A DNA stretch of 64,000 nucleotides from Nonomuraea sp. SYSU D8015 (GCF_008065375.1 NZ_VJYI01000004.1:496001-560000), one strand, 5' to 3'; counted from the stretch's first letter, positions 25,473-34,580 are shown. Notes: generated by a model not told the origin, from the sequence alone. Translations and numbers: made by a program.

Positions 25473-26244
25473 GTCCAAGATCCTGTACGTCCCCTTCTGG
25501 GCCACGTACGTCTTCCTCTACCTTCCGATCGTCGTGCTGGTCGTCATGTCGTTCAACTCCGGCAAGTCGGCCTACACCTACGAGGGGTTCAGCCTCAAGT
25601 GGTACGGCGAGCTGGCCGCCGACGAGCGGGTCCAGACCGGCGTGGTCAACACCCTGATCGTGGCGGCGGGCTCGACGGCGATCGCCACCGTGCTCGGCAC
25701 CCTGCTGGCCGTCGGCCTGGTCCGGCACACCAGGTCGAAGGCCCTGGACGCGCTCGCGCTGATGCCCGCCGTGCTGCCCGACCTGGTCCTGGCCATCGGG
25801 CTGCTGCTCTTCTACGGCCTGATCCAGATGACGCTCGGCCTGTACTCGGTGATGCTGTCGCACGCGCTGTTCTCGATGGCGTTCGTCGCGGCGGTGGTGC
25901 GCACCAGGCTCGTCGGCGCCGACTCCTCGCTGGAGGAGGCCTCGCGCGATCTGGGCGCCGGGCCGGTGTCCACGTTCGTGCGGATCACGCTGCCGCAGCT
26001 CACGCCGGGCATCGTCGCGGGGGCGCTGCTGGCGTTCACGCTGTCGCTGGACGAGTTCGTGATCGCCTTCTTCACGATCGGGAACGCCGAGCCGACGCTG
26101 CCGATCGTCATCTACTCAATGATCCGTTTCGGGGTGACCCCGAAGATCAACGCGCTGGCCGCGATCCTGCTCCTGGTGAGCTTCACGGCGGTGATCGCCG
26201 GGCAGCGACTGACCAAGATCGGGGAGTCACGTGCTCAAGATTGA
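25465..26244 (+). CDS. potC: Polyamine-type ABC permease, PotC-like
   Basis: A 259-residue permease starting MRRSKILYVPFWATYVFLYL at GTG 25465, inside the end of potB. PotC/PotI features are IVVLVVMSFNSGKSAYTYEG, LKWYGELAADERVQTGVVNT, and the EAA loop EEASRDLGAGPVSTFVRITL. It then has the C-terminal LSLDEFVIAFFTIGNAEPTL. It overlaps potA by 14 nt, so translation of the four genes is tightly linked. Confidence 0.92.
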   Translation: MRRSKILYVPFWATYVFLYLPIVVLVVMSFNSGKSAYTYEGFSLKWYGELAADERVQTGVVNTLIVAAGSTAIATVLGTLLAVGLVRHTRSKALDALALMPAVLPDLVLAIGLLLFYGLIQMTLGLYSVMLSHALFSMAFVAAVVRTRLVGADSSLEEASRDLGAGPVSTFVRITLPQLTPGIVAGALLAFTLSLDEFVIAFFTIGNAEPTLPIVIYSMIRFGVTPKINALAAILLLVSFTAVIAGQRLTKIGESRAQD

Positions 26245-27280
26245 CGGCGTCACCCGCAGGTTCGGGAACGTCACCGCGCTCGACGACGTCTCGTTGCAGA
26301 TCGAGCAGGGCGAGTTCTTCGCGCTGCTGGGGCCCTCCGGCTGCGGCAAGACCACGCTGCTGCGCATCGTCGCCGGGTTCGAGACGCCCGACAGCGGCAG
26401 GGTGACGCTCGACGGCGAGGACCTGTTGTCCAAGGCGCCGAACCGGCGGCCGATCAGCCTCATGTTCCAGTCGTACGCGTTGTTCCCCCACATGACCGTG
26501 GCCAAGAACGTGGCGTACGGGCTGGAGCGGGAGCGGCTGCCCCGCCAGGAGATCAAGCAGCGCGTCGGCGAGGTGCTGGAGACCGTCGGGTTGTCGCAGC
26601 ACGCCTCACGCAAGCCCGCACAGCTGTCGGGCGGTCAGCGGCAGCGGGTCGCCCTGGCGCGTTCCATCGTCAAGCGGCCCCGCCTGCTGCTGCTCGACGA
26701 GCCGCTGTCGGCGCTGGACAAGAAGGTGCGCGCCGACATGCAGCTGGAGCTCAAGCGGCTGCAGCACGAGGTCGGCATCACGTTCGTGGTCGTCACCCAC
26801 GACCAGGAGGAGGCCATGTCGCTGGCCGACCGCATCGCGGTCTTCGACAGCGGCCGGGTGTGCCAGGTCGACGAGCCCGTCGCGCTCTACGAGCGGCCGA
26901 GGTCGCCGTTCGTGGCCGACTTCGTCGGCGCCAACAACCTCTTCCACGGCGTCGCGAGCGGCCTGGAGGCGCTCAGGAGCGAGAAGTTCGGCATGTTGCC
27001 CGGCACGCCTCTCACAGAGCTGGAGGCGGACTCTGCGGCTCTTCTGGCGGTACGCCCGGAAAACGTCGAGCTCGCCGACGAGAACGCCGCCAGGGGCCTG
27101 GCGGGCAGCGTCCTGGACGTCAGCTTCTACGGCGGTGTGTCGCACATCTCCGTGGACGTCCCCGATCATCCCAAGCCGGTGCTGGCGGCCGTGCAGGGGG
27201 CGGCGTCGGTGCAGGCCGGCGCCAAGGTGAAGGTGCGCTGGAACGCCAAGGACGCGGTCATCATGGCGGTCGATCGATGA
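26231..27280 (+). CDS. potA: Polyamine-type ABC transporter ATPase, PotA-like
   Basis: A 349-residue importer ATPase starting at GTG 26231. It has Walker A LLGPSGCGKTTLLRI, ABC signature LSGGQRQRVALARSI, Walker B LLLLDEPLSALDKK and H-loop VVVTHDQEEAMSL. The C-terminal TOBE-type regulatory region contains LLAVRPENVELADENAARG and VLDVSFYGGVSHISVDV. The length and TOBE domain fit PotA/PotG. The stop is 8 nt from the end of a convergent TetR gene. Confidence 0.93.
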   Translation: MLKIDGVTRRFGNVTALDDVSLQIEQGEFFALLGPSGCGKTTLLRIVAGFETPDSGRVTLDGEDLLSKAPNRRPISLMFQSYALFPHMTVAKNVAYGLERERLPRQEIKQRVGEVLETVGLSQHASRKPAQLSGGQRQRVALARSIVKRPRLLLLDEPLSALDKKVRADMQLELKRLQHEVGITFVVVTHDQEEAMSLADRIAVFDSGRVCQVDEPVALYERPRSPFVADFVGANNLFHGVASGLEALRSEKFGMLPGTPLTELEADSAALLAVRPENVELADENAARGLAGSVLDVSFYGGVSHISVDVPDHPKPVLAAVQGAASVQAGAKVKVRWNAKDAVIMAVDR

Positions 27281-27288
27281 CGAATGCG

Positions 27289-27909
27289 TCAGAGCGTCAG
27301 GTCGTGGCCCGTGGCGACGCGGGCGTACGACAGGATCAGTTCGACGGCCTCGTCCGGTCCGATCACCGGGTGCCTGGCCGTGATGCGGTAGCCGTAGGCG
27401 TCCTCCAGGGCCACCAGGTTGCGCGCGATCGTCAACGAGTCGGAGCTCAGCCGGAACACGCCCAGCGCGGCCCCCGTGTCCAGGATCGCCTGGTACATCG
27501 ACACCTGGCGGTCGTAGAGCGAGGTGAGCAGGACGCCGTAGACGCGGTTGCGTCCGGCGGCCCCGCCCAGCTCGTTGAGCAGGCGCACGTCCGGGTCGAG
27601 CGGCCCGGTGGGCAGCCCCGACCTGATCGTGACGACCAGCTTCTCGGCCGGGTCGGTGAAGTCGGCCAACCGGCGCACGCGCTGCTCGTAGAAGCGCTCC
27701 ATGCCGGCGTGCTGGGCCTCGACCAGCAGCTCCGTGAGGTCGGGGTAGTGGTAGAGGACGGCGCCGGAGGTCAGGCCCGCTTCCTCGGCCACGTGCGAGA
27801 GCTGTACGCCGTCGACGCCGTGGCGGACGATGGCCTTGCGTGCGGCCTCGATCAAGTCGAGGCGGCGGTCGCTCCGGCTCTTGCGCTTAGCCACCCTCAC
27901 CACCTTCAT
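27289..27909 (-). CDS. TetR-family regulator between polyamine transporter and GT/ALDH genes
   Basis: A 206-residue TetR protein (ATG 27909). After a lysine/arginine-rich N-terminus, the DNA-binding domain covers about residues 14-62 (IEAARKAIVRHGVDGVQLSH, VAEEAGLTSGAVLYHYPDLT). The C-terminal domain is of the BetI-like kind. It is divergent from the glycosyltransferase/aldehyde dehydrogenase pair; the shared 110-nt spacer holds two similar sequences (ATTACCGTTCA and ATTACCCTTCA) that may be its operators. It probably controls those two genes and possibly the convergent pot operon. The ligand is unknown; an amine or its aldehyde is plausible. Confidence 0.82.
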   Translation of the reverse strand: MKVVRVAKRKSRSDRRLDLIEAARKAIVRHGVDGVQLSHVAEEAGLTSGAVLYHYPDLTELLVEAQHAGMERFYEQRVRRLADFTDPAEKLVVTIRSGLPTGPLDPDVRLLNELGGAAGRNRVYGVLLTSLYDRQVSMYQAILDTGAALGVFRLSSDSLTIARNLVALEDAYGYRITARHPVIGPDEAVELILSYARVATGHDLTL

Positions 27910-27914
27910 GTGTT

Positions 27915-27996
27915 CGATTACCGTTCAGTTAACCGTGACCATAGTGCCCGTTACTTGACCATCACGCTAGACACGTTTTTGAATTACCCTTCAACT
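27915..27996. promoter_or_regulatory. Repeated operator-like sequence in the tetR/glycosyltransferase spacer
   Basis: CGATTACCGTTCAGTT (27915-27930) and GAATTACCCTTCAACT (27981-27996) agree at 12 of 16 positions in direct orientation, 66 nt apart. The first extends into GTTCAGTTAAC, an imperfect palindrome. One copy lies close to each divergent start, as expected for a TetR protein that controls itself and its neighbour. Confidence 0.5.
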
Positions 27997-28019
27997 CGCT
28001 GAGATCCCCCGGAGTCTCG

Positions 28020-29291
28020 ATGTCTCTCACGATCCTGTTCATGCCGGAAAGCGCGTACGGCCCGACCAACAACTCCATCGGCATCGGCGACATCCTCCGC
28101 CGCCGCGGCCACCGCGTCGTCTTCGCCGCGGAGGCGTCGTGGAAGGGCAAGCTGGAGGCGCTCGGTTTCGAGGAGGACCTCGTCAATCTGGCGCCACCGC
28201 CCGAGAACGCCGAGGAGCAGGACCCGGGCCAGTTCTGGAAGGACTTCATCAGGGAGACCGCGCCCGAATACCGCAAGAGCACGCTGGAGCAGCTCGAGAC
28301 CGTCACCGCGCCCATCTGGGCCGAGCTGATCGACGGCGCCAAATACTGCGAGCCGCAGCTCAAGGCCATCATCGAGCGGGTGAACCCGGACGTGATCGTC
28401 GAGGACAACGTGATCACGTTCCCGGCGCTGCTGACGGCCGGCAAGAAGTTCGTCCGCATCGTCTCGTGCAACCCGCTGGAGGTGCGCGGCGAGAACATCG
28501 CGCCGGTCTTCTCCGGCCTGCCCGCGGACGACCGCTCCGAGTGGGACGCCTTCCGCGCCGAGTACGACCGCACCCACCGCGAGCTGTGGACCGCCTTCAA
28601 TGAGTGGTGTGTCGAGCAGGGCACCGAGCCGCTGCCCGACCTCGACTTCATCCACCAGGGCGACCTGAACCTCTACGTCTACCCGGAGATCCTCGACTAC
28701 ACCGACGCCCGCCCGCTCGGCCCGAGCTGGCACCGGCTCGACTCCTCGGTCCGCGAGACCGACGAGGAGTTCACGCTGCCCTTCGAGCGCAACGACGGCT
28801 CGCTGATCTACTTCTCGCTCGGCTCCCTCGGCTCCTCCGACGTGGAGCTCATGCAGCGGGTGATCGACGTGCTGGCCACCACGCCGCACCAGTACATCGT
28901 CTCCAAGGGCCCGCTGCACGAGGAGATCAAGCTCGCCGACAACATGTGGGGCGCGGAGTTCCTCCCGCAGACCAAGATCATCCCGCAGTGCGACCTGGTC
29001 ATCACCCATGGCGGCAACAACACGACCACCGAGTCGCTGCACTTCGGCAAGCCGATGATCCTGCTGCCGCTCTTCTGGGACCAGTACGACAACGCCCAGC
29101 GGGTCGATGAAATGGGCTATGGTGTCAGACTTTCGACCTATTCCTTCACCGACGAGGAACTGACGGGCGCGATCGCGCGGCTGCTCGGCGACACCGAGCT
29201 GCGGGCGCGGCTCGCCGCCGCGGGCGAGGAGATCCGGCGCCGCGACGGCCTGCGCAAGGCCGCCGACCTGATCGAGCAGCTCGGCCAGTGA
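28020..29291 (+). CDS. GT1-family (macrolide-type) glycosyltransferase
   Basis: A 423-residue GT-B fold transferase. The N-terminal acceptor half begins LTILFMPESAYGPTNNSIGI with RRRGHRVVFAAEASWKGKLE. The C-terminal half contains the nucleotide-sugar site FLPQTKIIPQCDLVITHGG followed by NNTTTESLHFGKPMILLPLF and DQYDNAQRV, matching the UGT/MGT pattern HGG...E...P...DQ..NA. It probably transfers a sugar from a UDP-sugar to a small acceptor such as an antibiotic or other xenobiotic. It is followed 14 nt later by an aldehyde dehydrogenase and divergent from a TetR gene. The acceptor is unknown, and its link to polyamine metabolism rests only on position. Confidence 0.87.
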   Translation: MSLTILFMPESAYGPTNNSIGIGDILRRRGHRVVFAAEASWKGKLEALGFEEDLVNLAPPPENAEEQDPGQFWKDFIRETAPEYRKSTLEQLETVTAPIWAELIDGAKYCEPQLKAIIERVNPDVIVEDNVITFPALLTAGKKFVRIVSCNPLEVRGENIAPVFSGLPADDRSEWDAFRAEYDRTHRELWTAFNEWCVEQGTEPLPDLDFIHQGDLNLYVYPEILDYTDARPLGPSWHRLDSSVRETDEEFTLPFERNDGSLIYFSLGSLGSSDVELMQRVIDVLATTPHQYIVSKGPLHEEIKLADNMWGAEFLPQTKIIPQCDLVITHGGNNTTTESLHFGKPMILLPLFWDQYDNAQRVDEMGYGVRLSTYSFTDEELTGAIARLLGDTELRARLAAAGEEIRRRDGLRKAADLIEQLGQ

Positions 29292-29305
29292 GGACATGAC
29301 ATTCC

Positions 29306-30703
29306 ATGCGTGAACTGATCAACCCCGCCACCGGGCTCCCGTGTGCCGAAATTCCGGACACGCCGGTGGAAGGCGTGGCGTCGGCCGTACGGGCGGCGCG
29401 GGCCGCGTACGAGGAGTGGTCCCAGACCACCCCGGCCGAGCGCGCGCGGCTGCTGCTGCGGGTGGCCGACCTCGTCGAGGCCGACGCCGAGGAGCTGACC
29501 AGGCTCGAAGTGGAGGAGACCGGCAAGCCGGCGGCGGTGTTCAGGGACGGCGAGCTGCCGTTCGCCGTGGACAACCTGCGCTTCTTCGCCGGTGCCGCCC
29601 GTTCGCTGGATGGCTCGGGCGCCGGGGTGTTCAGCCCCGGCTACACCTCGGTCATGCTGCGCCGTCCCGTCGGGGTGGTGGGGTCGATCGCACCGTGGAA
29701 CTTCCCGTTCGTCATGGCCGTCTGGAAGATCGGCCCGGCGGTGGCCGCGGGCAACGCCGTGGTGATCAAGCCGGCTCCGCACACGCCGCGCACGACGCTG
29801 CGGCTGGCCGAGCTGTTCGCCAAGGCAGGCGCCCCTTCCGCGCTGGTGCAGGCGGTCACGGGCGACGCCGAGGTCGGCCAGGCGCTGGTCACGGACCCCG
29901 GCGTCGACATGGTGAGCGTCACGGGCTCCACGGGGACCGGCCGGGCCGTGATGTCCGGCGCGGCCGCCACGCTCAAGCGGGTGCACCTGGAGCTCGGCGG
30001 CAAGGCGCCGGCGCTGGTCTTCGAGGACGCCGACCTGGCCGAGATGGCCCGGGGCGTGGCCATGGGGGCGACGTACAACACCGGGCAGGACTGCACCGCC
30101 GCCACCCGCGTCTACGTCGCCAGGGAGGTCTTCGCCGACGCGGTGGAGGCGCTCCGGGCAACTCTTGCCGAAATATCCTTCGGCGACCCTTGGGACCCGG
30201 CGACGGACATCGGGCCGCTGATCTCGGCCGCGCACCGGGAGCGGGTGCACGGCTTCGTCTCCCGCTCCGGCGGGCGGGTGCTGCACGGCGGCGTCCCCGG
30301 CGACGGGCCCGGGTTCTTCTACCCGCCCACGCTGGTGACGGATGTCTCACAGGAAAGTGAGATCGTGCAGGGCGAGCTGTTCGGCCCGGTGCTGGTCGCG
30401 CTGCCGTTCGACGGCGAGGACGACGCCGTCCGGTTGGCCAATGACATAACCTACGGCCTGGCGTCCTCGGTGTGGACGCGTGAGGTGTCCAGGGCGATGC
30501 GCGTCTCCCACCGGCTCGATGTGGGGGTGACCTGGGTGAACGACCATCTGCCCATCGCCAGCGAGGCGCCGCACGGCGGGGTGAAGGGCAGTGGGTTCGG
30601 CAAGGACATGAGCCAGGAAGCGGTTCTGGAGTACTCGGTGACGCGGCATCTCATGGTGAAGCACGCAGCACCGGCCGAGCGGGAATCTTTCCGGCCCGCC
30701 TGA
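29306..30703 (+). CDS. Aldehyde dehydrogenase, possibly aminobutyraldehyde-type
   Basis: A 465-residue NAD(P)-dependent aldehyde dehydrogenase. Family landmarks are the cofactor segment GSIAPWNFPFVMAVWKIGPA, the NAD loop VTGSTGTGRAVM, the general-base Glu229 in HLELGGKAPAL, and the nucleophile Cys263 in NTGQDCTAATRVY, 34 residues apart as expected. It ends with GVTWVNDHLPIASEAPHGGV and GFGKDMSQEAVLEYS. Similarity in pattern to gamma-aminobutyraldehyde dehydrogenases and the neighbouring PotABCD-type importer suggest a step in putrescine breakdown, but no amine oxidase or transaminase is nearby. Substrate remains inferred. It lies directly before conservon 3, 174 nt from its start. Confidence 0.88.
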   Translation: MRELINPATGLPCAEIPDTPVEGVASAVRAARAAYEEWSQTTPAERARLLLRVADLVEADAEELTRLEVEETGKPAAVFRDGELPFAVDNLRFFAGAARSLDGSGAGVFSPGYTSVMLRRPVGVVGSIAPWNFPFVMAVWKIGPAVAAGNAVVIKPAPHTPRTTLRLAELFAKAGAPSALVQAVTGDAEVGQALVTDPGVDMVSVTGSTGTGRAVMSGAAATLKRVHLELGGKAPALVFEDADLAEMARGVAMGATYNTGQDCTAATRVYVAREVFADAVEALRATLAEISFGDPWDPATDIGPLISAAHRERVHGFVSRSGGRVLHGGVPGDGPGFFYPPTLVTDVSQESEIVQGELFGPVLVALPFDGEDDAVRLANDITYGLASSVWTREVSRAMRVSHRLDVGVTWVNDHLPIASEAPHGGVKGSGFGKDMSQEAVLEYSVTRHLMVKHAAPAERESFRPA

Positions 30704-30758
30704 GATCGTGTACGGCGAAATACGCCCAGGTGTGATGCGTTGGGCGTGTGTGATGGGA

Positions 30759-30802
30759 TATGTTCGGCTGGCCTATCTGGTACGGGTTGTGCTCAAATTA
30801 CC
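30759..30802 (+). promoter_or_regulatory. Conserved promoter-like motif upstream of conservon 3
   Basis: TATGTTCGGCTGGCC (30759-30773), 15 nt, GTGCTCAAATTACC (30789-30802). Both blocks are almost identical to those before conservon 2 despite unrelated flanking sequence. The motif ends 75 nt before the chosen cvnA start. The leader contains GGCGAGAGGTTGCGA, also shared with conservons 4 and 5. Confidence 0.65.
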
Positions 30803-30877
30803 CAGCCGGACTAACTCCCATGCGCCACACACGTGACTGATTTTCGAGCACGTACCGGCGAGAGGTTGCGAGACTCA

Positions 30878-33800
30878 GTGAGGACGAAAGACCCCAGGCA
30901 CAAGCGGTCTGGGGAGTACACAGGCGGAAGATTCCGGCTGGCTAACTGGCGTGTGCGCTCGAGGCTGGTCGCGCTCATCCTCATCCCCACCGTGGTGGGC
31001 GTGCTGCTCGCCGGCATCCAGCTGGCCAATGCCATCGGCACCAGCGCCGAGTATCAGCGCCTGACCCGGGTGGCCGAGCTGGTCCAGCGCGTCGGCGGGC
31101 TCAACCACGAGCTCGCCAAGGAACGCACGCTCACCGCGTGGTACGCCGCCGACCGCCGGGCCACTCGCCTCGCCCAGCTGAAGACTCAGCGACAGGCCAC
31201 GGACGAGGTCAAGACGCTGGTGCTGAACTCCGCGTCCAACATCGACGAGTCGTACTCGGAGCGCGTCCGCGAAAGCGTGGACGAGGCCCGCCGCTGGCTC
31301 GACGGTCTCGAAAGCCTGCGTGCCTCCGTGGTGGCGGGCAACGTGCCGCCGCGCGCGGCCATCAACACGTACAGCAGGATGATCGACGTCTTCCTGGCGA
31401 TCGACGCCTCCATGGGCGACGGCATCAAGGACGATCACCTGCAGCGGGACACGGCCGCCCTCGGCGCGCTGGGGCGCATGAAGGAAGAGGTCGCGCGCCA
31501 GCAGGTCATCCTCCTCGTCGCGCTCGTCCAGCGTCAGCTGGACAACGAGGCGCTCACCGCCTTCCTGGGTTCCTGGGAGAGGCAGCAGGCCGAGGAGGCC
31601 ACCTTCGAGCAGGTCGCCGACCCCCAGCATGTGCAGGAGTACCGGCAGGTCGTCAGGGGAAGGTCGATCGACCGCGTCGACGCCATGCGGCAGCGCGCGC
31701 TGGCCCAGATGCGCGAGTACAACCGGATCCGGGACCTCGACGTCACCACCAACCGTGACCTGGCCCTCTGGCACGACGGCATGTCCGTGACCGCCACCGC
31801 CATGCGTGAGGCCGAGGACGACCTGGCGACCGAGTTCGTGTCCAGGACCCGCGACCTGAGCGACGCCGAGCAGCGCAGCGCGATCATCTCCGGCGCGATG
31901 ATCCTCGTCCTGCTGCTCCTCGTCCTGATCATCACCACCCGCGTGGCCGGCTCGCTCGTCCGCCCCCTGCGCAGGCTGCGTGCCGAGGCGCTCCAGGTCG
32001 CGACCACCCGGCTGCCCGAGACCGTCCGCGTGCTGCGCGAGTCCGGCGAGCACGCGCAGATTCCCGAGGTGCCCTCGGTCGGCATCAACTCGCGTGACGA
32101 GATCGGTGAAGTGGCCCAGGCGTTCGACGAGGTCCACCGCGAGGCGATCAGGCTGGCCGGCGACGAGGCCAAGCTGCGGGCCAACGTCAACGCCATGTTC
32201 GTCAACCTCTCCCGCCGCAGCCAGACGCTGGTCGAGCGGCAGCTGCAGCTCATCGAGGGTCTGGAGCAGGGTGAGGAGGACGAGCAGCGGCTCGCGAACC
32301 TGTTCCGCCTCGACCACCTCGCCACCCGTATGCGCCGCAACAGCGAGAACCTCCTGGTCCTCGCCGGCCAGGAGGCCGCGCGCAGGTGGAGCGAGCCGGT
32401 GCCGCTGGTCGACATCGCCCGTGCCTCGCTGTCCGAGGTCGAGAACTACGAGCGCGTCCAGATCCAGATCCCGTCCGGCACGATGGTCCTCGGCCCGGCC
32501 GTCACCGACGCCGTCCACCTGCTCGCCGAGCTGATCGAGAACGCGATCTCGTTCTCCCCGCGCGAGAGCAAGGTCACGGTCACCAGCACGCCCGCCGAGG
32601 GCGGAGTGCTGGTGGCGATCAACGACCTGGGCATCGGCATGAGCCAGGAGGAGCTGGCGGAGGCGAACTGGCGGCTGGCCAACCCGCCGGTCGTGGACGT
32701 GTCCGTGGCGCGGCGCATGGGCCTGTTCGTGGTCGGCCGGCTGGCCCTGCGGCACGGCATCAGGGTCCAGCTCAGCCAGCGCGAGACGGGCGGCCTGAGC
32801 GCGCTGGTCATGCTGCCCGACGTGCTCCTCACCACCGGGGCCGGGGTGCCCCAGCAGGGTGGGCAGTACGAGGCGTTCACCTCGTTCGACCCCAGCATGT
32901 TCGGCGAGCCGTCGGCGAACGGGTCGGGCCCGCGCCACGGGCGGCCCGTGGATCCGGCCGAGCAGGTGGTCAACACCGAGTGGCCGGGCTCGGTCCCCGC
33001 GCCGGGGACCGGCAACTGGCCGTCCTTCGGGGATCACCCGTCCTTCGGCGATCACCCCTCCTTCGGTGATCAGCCGGCTTTTGGCGAGCAGCAACCGGCG
33101 ATGTTCGGTGAGCAGCCGCCCGCCGGCGGGGTGGCGGAGGAGCCGCGCTGGCCGTCCTTCGCCGAGGAGCCGCCGGCGCCCGGCGCGCGGCCGCAGGAGG
33201 AGCACCGCTGGTTCGCCGAGGACAACCGGTGGCCGTCGTTCGCGGAGGAGCCCCCGCCCGCGCCGGCGCAGCCTCAGTCGTTCGCGGACAACCGGTGGCC
33301 GTCGTTCGCCGAGCAGCCGCCGCCCCTGCAGGAGGAAGAGCCGCGCTGGCCGTCGTTCGCCACGGAGCCGCCGAAGGACCAGGAGGAGCCGTCCCGGTGG
33401 GCGTCCTTCGCCGACCCTCTGCCGCGCAGGTCGCTGTTCGAGTCGGTGGACCCGCCGCAGTCGGCGTTCGGCTCCGACCGGCGCTCGCCGTTCGCGGACT
33501 TCGCGGAGGAGCCCAAGCCCGCCGACAGGTTCGACCAGAACGGCCACTCCGACTACGGGCCGTTCGGGCGGGGCGACTATGCGTCGCAGGACATGACCGG
33601 GCCGCTCCCCGCGGTGCGCAACTCTCCCATGGAGGATCAGGGCGAGGAGTTCCTGCCGATCTTCTCGTCGGTCGGCTCCGACTGGTTCCGCCGGCCGGAC
33701 CCGGAGGTCCTGAAGCAGCGTCTCGAGCCGGAGCCCCCCTCCGAGGAGGAGACCACCGCGGTGCATCCGGCCGTGCCCGCCGATCCGCTCCCGGCTCAGC

Positions 33801-34138
33801 CCGCCGGAGGAACCCCAGGCAAGTCGCCGCTACCGCAGCGCACGCCCGGGGCGTCGGGTGTGAGCGCGTCCTGGTCCTCGCCAGCGGACTCCGGCTTCCA
33901 GGCCGCGCAGGCCGCGGCGCAGCCCGCGCAGGGCGGCACGACCGCCTCGGGCCTGCCCCGCCGCGTCCCCAAGGCCAACCTGGTGCCAGGCACGGCCAGC
34001 CTGGCCGAGCCCCAGCCCATGTCACCGGCGCCGCAGATCTCGCCTGAGCGGCTGCGCAGCCGGCTCTCCAGCTTCCAGCAGGGTGTCCGCCAGGGCCGAG
34101 CGTTCACCCGCGGAGAAGAGAATGAGGAGGACAAATGA
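30878..34138 (+). CDS. cvnA: Conservon 3 sensor histidine kinase (NIT domain), CvnA
   Basis: A 1086-residue kinase, the longest complete copy. GTG 30878 was chosen over GTG 30833 because conservons 4 and 5 start at the same place relative to a shared GGCGAGAGGTTGC leader. Order: LANWRVRSRLVALILIPTVV with first helix, NIT-type sensor, second helix IISGAMILVLLLLVLIITTR, HAMP, and kinase core with H-box RLDHLATRMRRNSENLLVLA (His480), N-box ELIENAISFSP and NDLGIGMSQEEL lid. The tail of about 430 residues is rich in W/F-P-S-F units (PSFGDHPSFGDQPAFGEQ; RWPSFAEEPP). It ends with EFLPIFSSVGSDWF, LPRRVPKANLVPGTA and RLRSRLSSFQQGVRQGR. The stop overlaps cvnB by 4 nt. Confidence 0.93.
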   Translation: MRTKDPRHKRSGEYTGGRFRLANWRVRSRLVALILIPTVVGVLLAGIQLANAIGTSAEYQRLTRVAELVQRVGGLNHELAKERTLTAWYAADRRATRLAQLKTQRQATDEVKTLVLNSASNIDESYSERVRESVDEARRWLDGLESLRASVVAGNVPPRAAINTYSRMIDVFLAIDASMGDGIKDDHLQRDTAALGALGRMKEEVARQQVILLVALVQRQLDNEALTAFLGSWERQQAEEATFEQVADPQHVQEYRQVVRGRSIDRVDAMRQRALAQMREYNRIRDLDVTTNRDLALWHDGMSVTATAMREAEDDLATEFVSRTRDLSDAEQRSAIISGAMILVLLLLVLIITTRVAGSLVRPLRRLRAEALQVATTRLPETVRVLRESGEHAQIPEVPSVGINSRDEIGEVAQAFDEVHREAIRLAGDEAKLRANVNAMFVNLSRRSQTLVERQLQLIEGLEQGEEDEQRLANLFRLDHLATRMRRNSENLLVLAGQEAARRWSEPVPLVDIARASLSEVENYERVQIQIPSGTMVLGPAVTDAVHLLAELIENAISFSPRESKVTVTSTPAEGGVLVAINDLGIGMSQEELAEANWRLANPPVVDVSVARRMGLFVVGRLALRHGIRVQLSQRETGGLSALVMLPDVLLTTGAGVPQQGGQYEAFTSFDPSMFGEPSANGSGPRHGRPVDPAEQVVNTEWPGSVPAPGTGNWPSFGDHPSFGDHPSFGDQPAFGEQQPAMFGEQPPAGGVAEEPRWPSFAEEPPAPGARPQEEHRWFAEDNRWPSFAEEPPPAPAQPQSFADNRWPSFAEQPPPLQEEEPRWPSFATEPPKDQEEPSRWASFADPLPRRSLFESVDPPQSAFGSDRRSPFADFAEEPKPADRFDQNGHSDYGPFGRGDYASQDMTGPLPAVRNSPMEDQGEEFLPIFSSVGSDWFRRPDPEVLKQRLEPEPPSEEETTAVHPAVPADPLPAQPAGGTPGKSPLPQRTPGASGVSASWSSPADSGFQAAQAAAQPAQGGTTASGLPRRVPKANLVPGTASLAEPQPMSPAPQISPERLRSRLSSFQQGVRQGRAFTRGEENEEDK
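33017..33423 (+). repeat. In-frame repeats in the CvnA3 tail (WPSF/PSFG units)
   Basis: Four units of the WPSFGDH/PSFGDQ type (33017-33110) are followed by about six units of RWPSFAEEPP or close variants up to 33423. The phase is kept throughout, and both unit types place an aromatic residue next to Pro-Ser. They occupy the same place as the SFE repeats of CvnA2 but differ in sequence, so the tails evolve independently while keeping aromatic spacing. Confidence 0.8.
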
Positions 34139-34557
34139 GAGAAATGAGCCAGGGAGCGCGCGGTATTAGCTGGCTGATCACGGACTTCGTGAACAATGTG
34201 CCAGGCGTCGCGCACACGGTCGTGGTGTCGTCCGACGGCTTGCCACTGGCGTTCTCCGAGGGCTTCCCCAAGGACAGGGCCGACCAGCTCGCGGCGGTCG
34301 CCTCTGGTGTGATCAGCTTGACCCAGGGCGCCGCGCGGGTCTTCGAAGGCGGTATGGTCACGCAGACCGTCATCGAAATGCAACGCGGACTCCTTATGAT
34401 CATGTCCATCAGTGATGGATCCTGTTTGGCGGTCCTGGCTGCCCCCGACTGTGACATGGGTCTGGTGGCCTACCAGATGACCCTGCTGGTCGAGCGGGCG
34501 GGGCAGGTGCTCACTCCGGCCGTACGCGCAGAGCTGCAAGCGGCACGCCCCCGCTAG
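34135..34557 (+). CDS. cvnB: Conservon 3 roadblock/LC7 protein, CvnB
   Basis: A 140-residue roadblock protein, ATG 34135 overlapping the cvnA stop by 4 nt, with GAGGAGGAC before it. It begins MREMSQGARGISWLITDFVN and has VAHTVVVSSDGLPLAFSEGF, DRADQLAAVASGVISLTQGA and PDCDMGLVAYQMTLLVERAG. It is the copy most like CvnB2 in the SEGFP/LAFS region. Expected to act as a dimeric scaffold between CvnA and CvnD. Confidence 0.93.
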   Translation: MREMSQGARGISWLITDFVNNVPGVAHTVVVSSDGLPLAFSEGFPKDRADQLAAVASGVISLTQGAARVFEGGMVTQTVIEMQRGLLMIMSISDGSCLAVLAAPDCDMGLVAYQMTLLVERAGQVLTPAVRAELQAARPR

Positions 34558-34580
34558 GCGGGTGCGGGTGACAGGAGATC

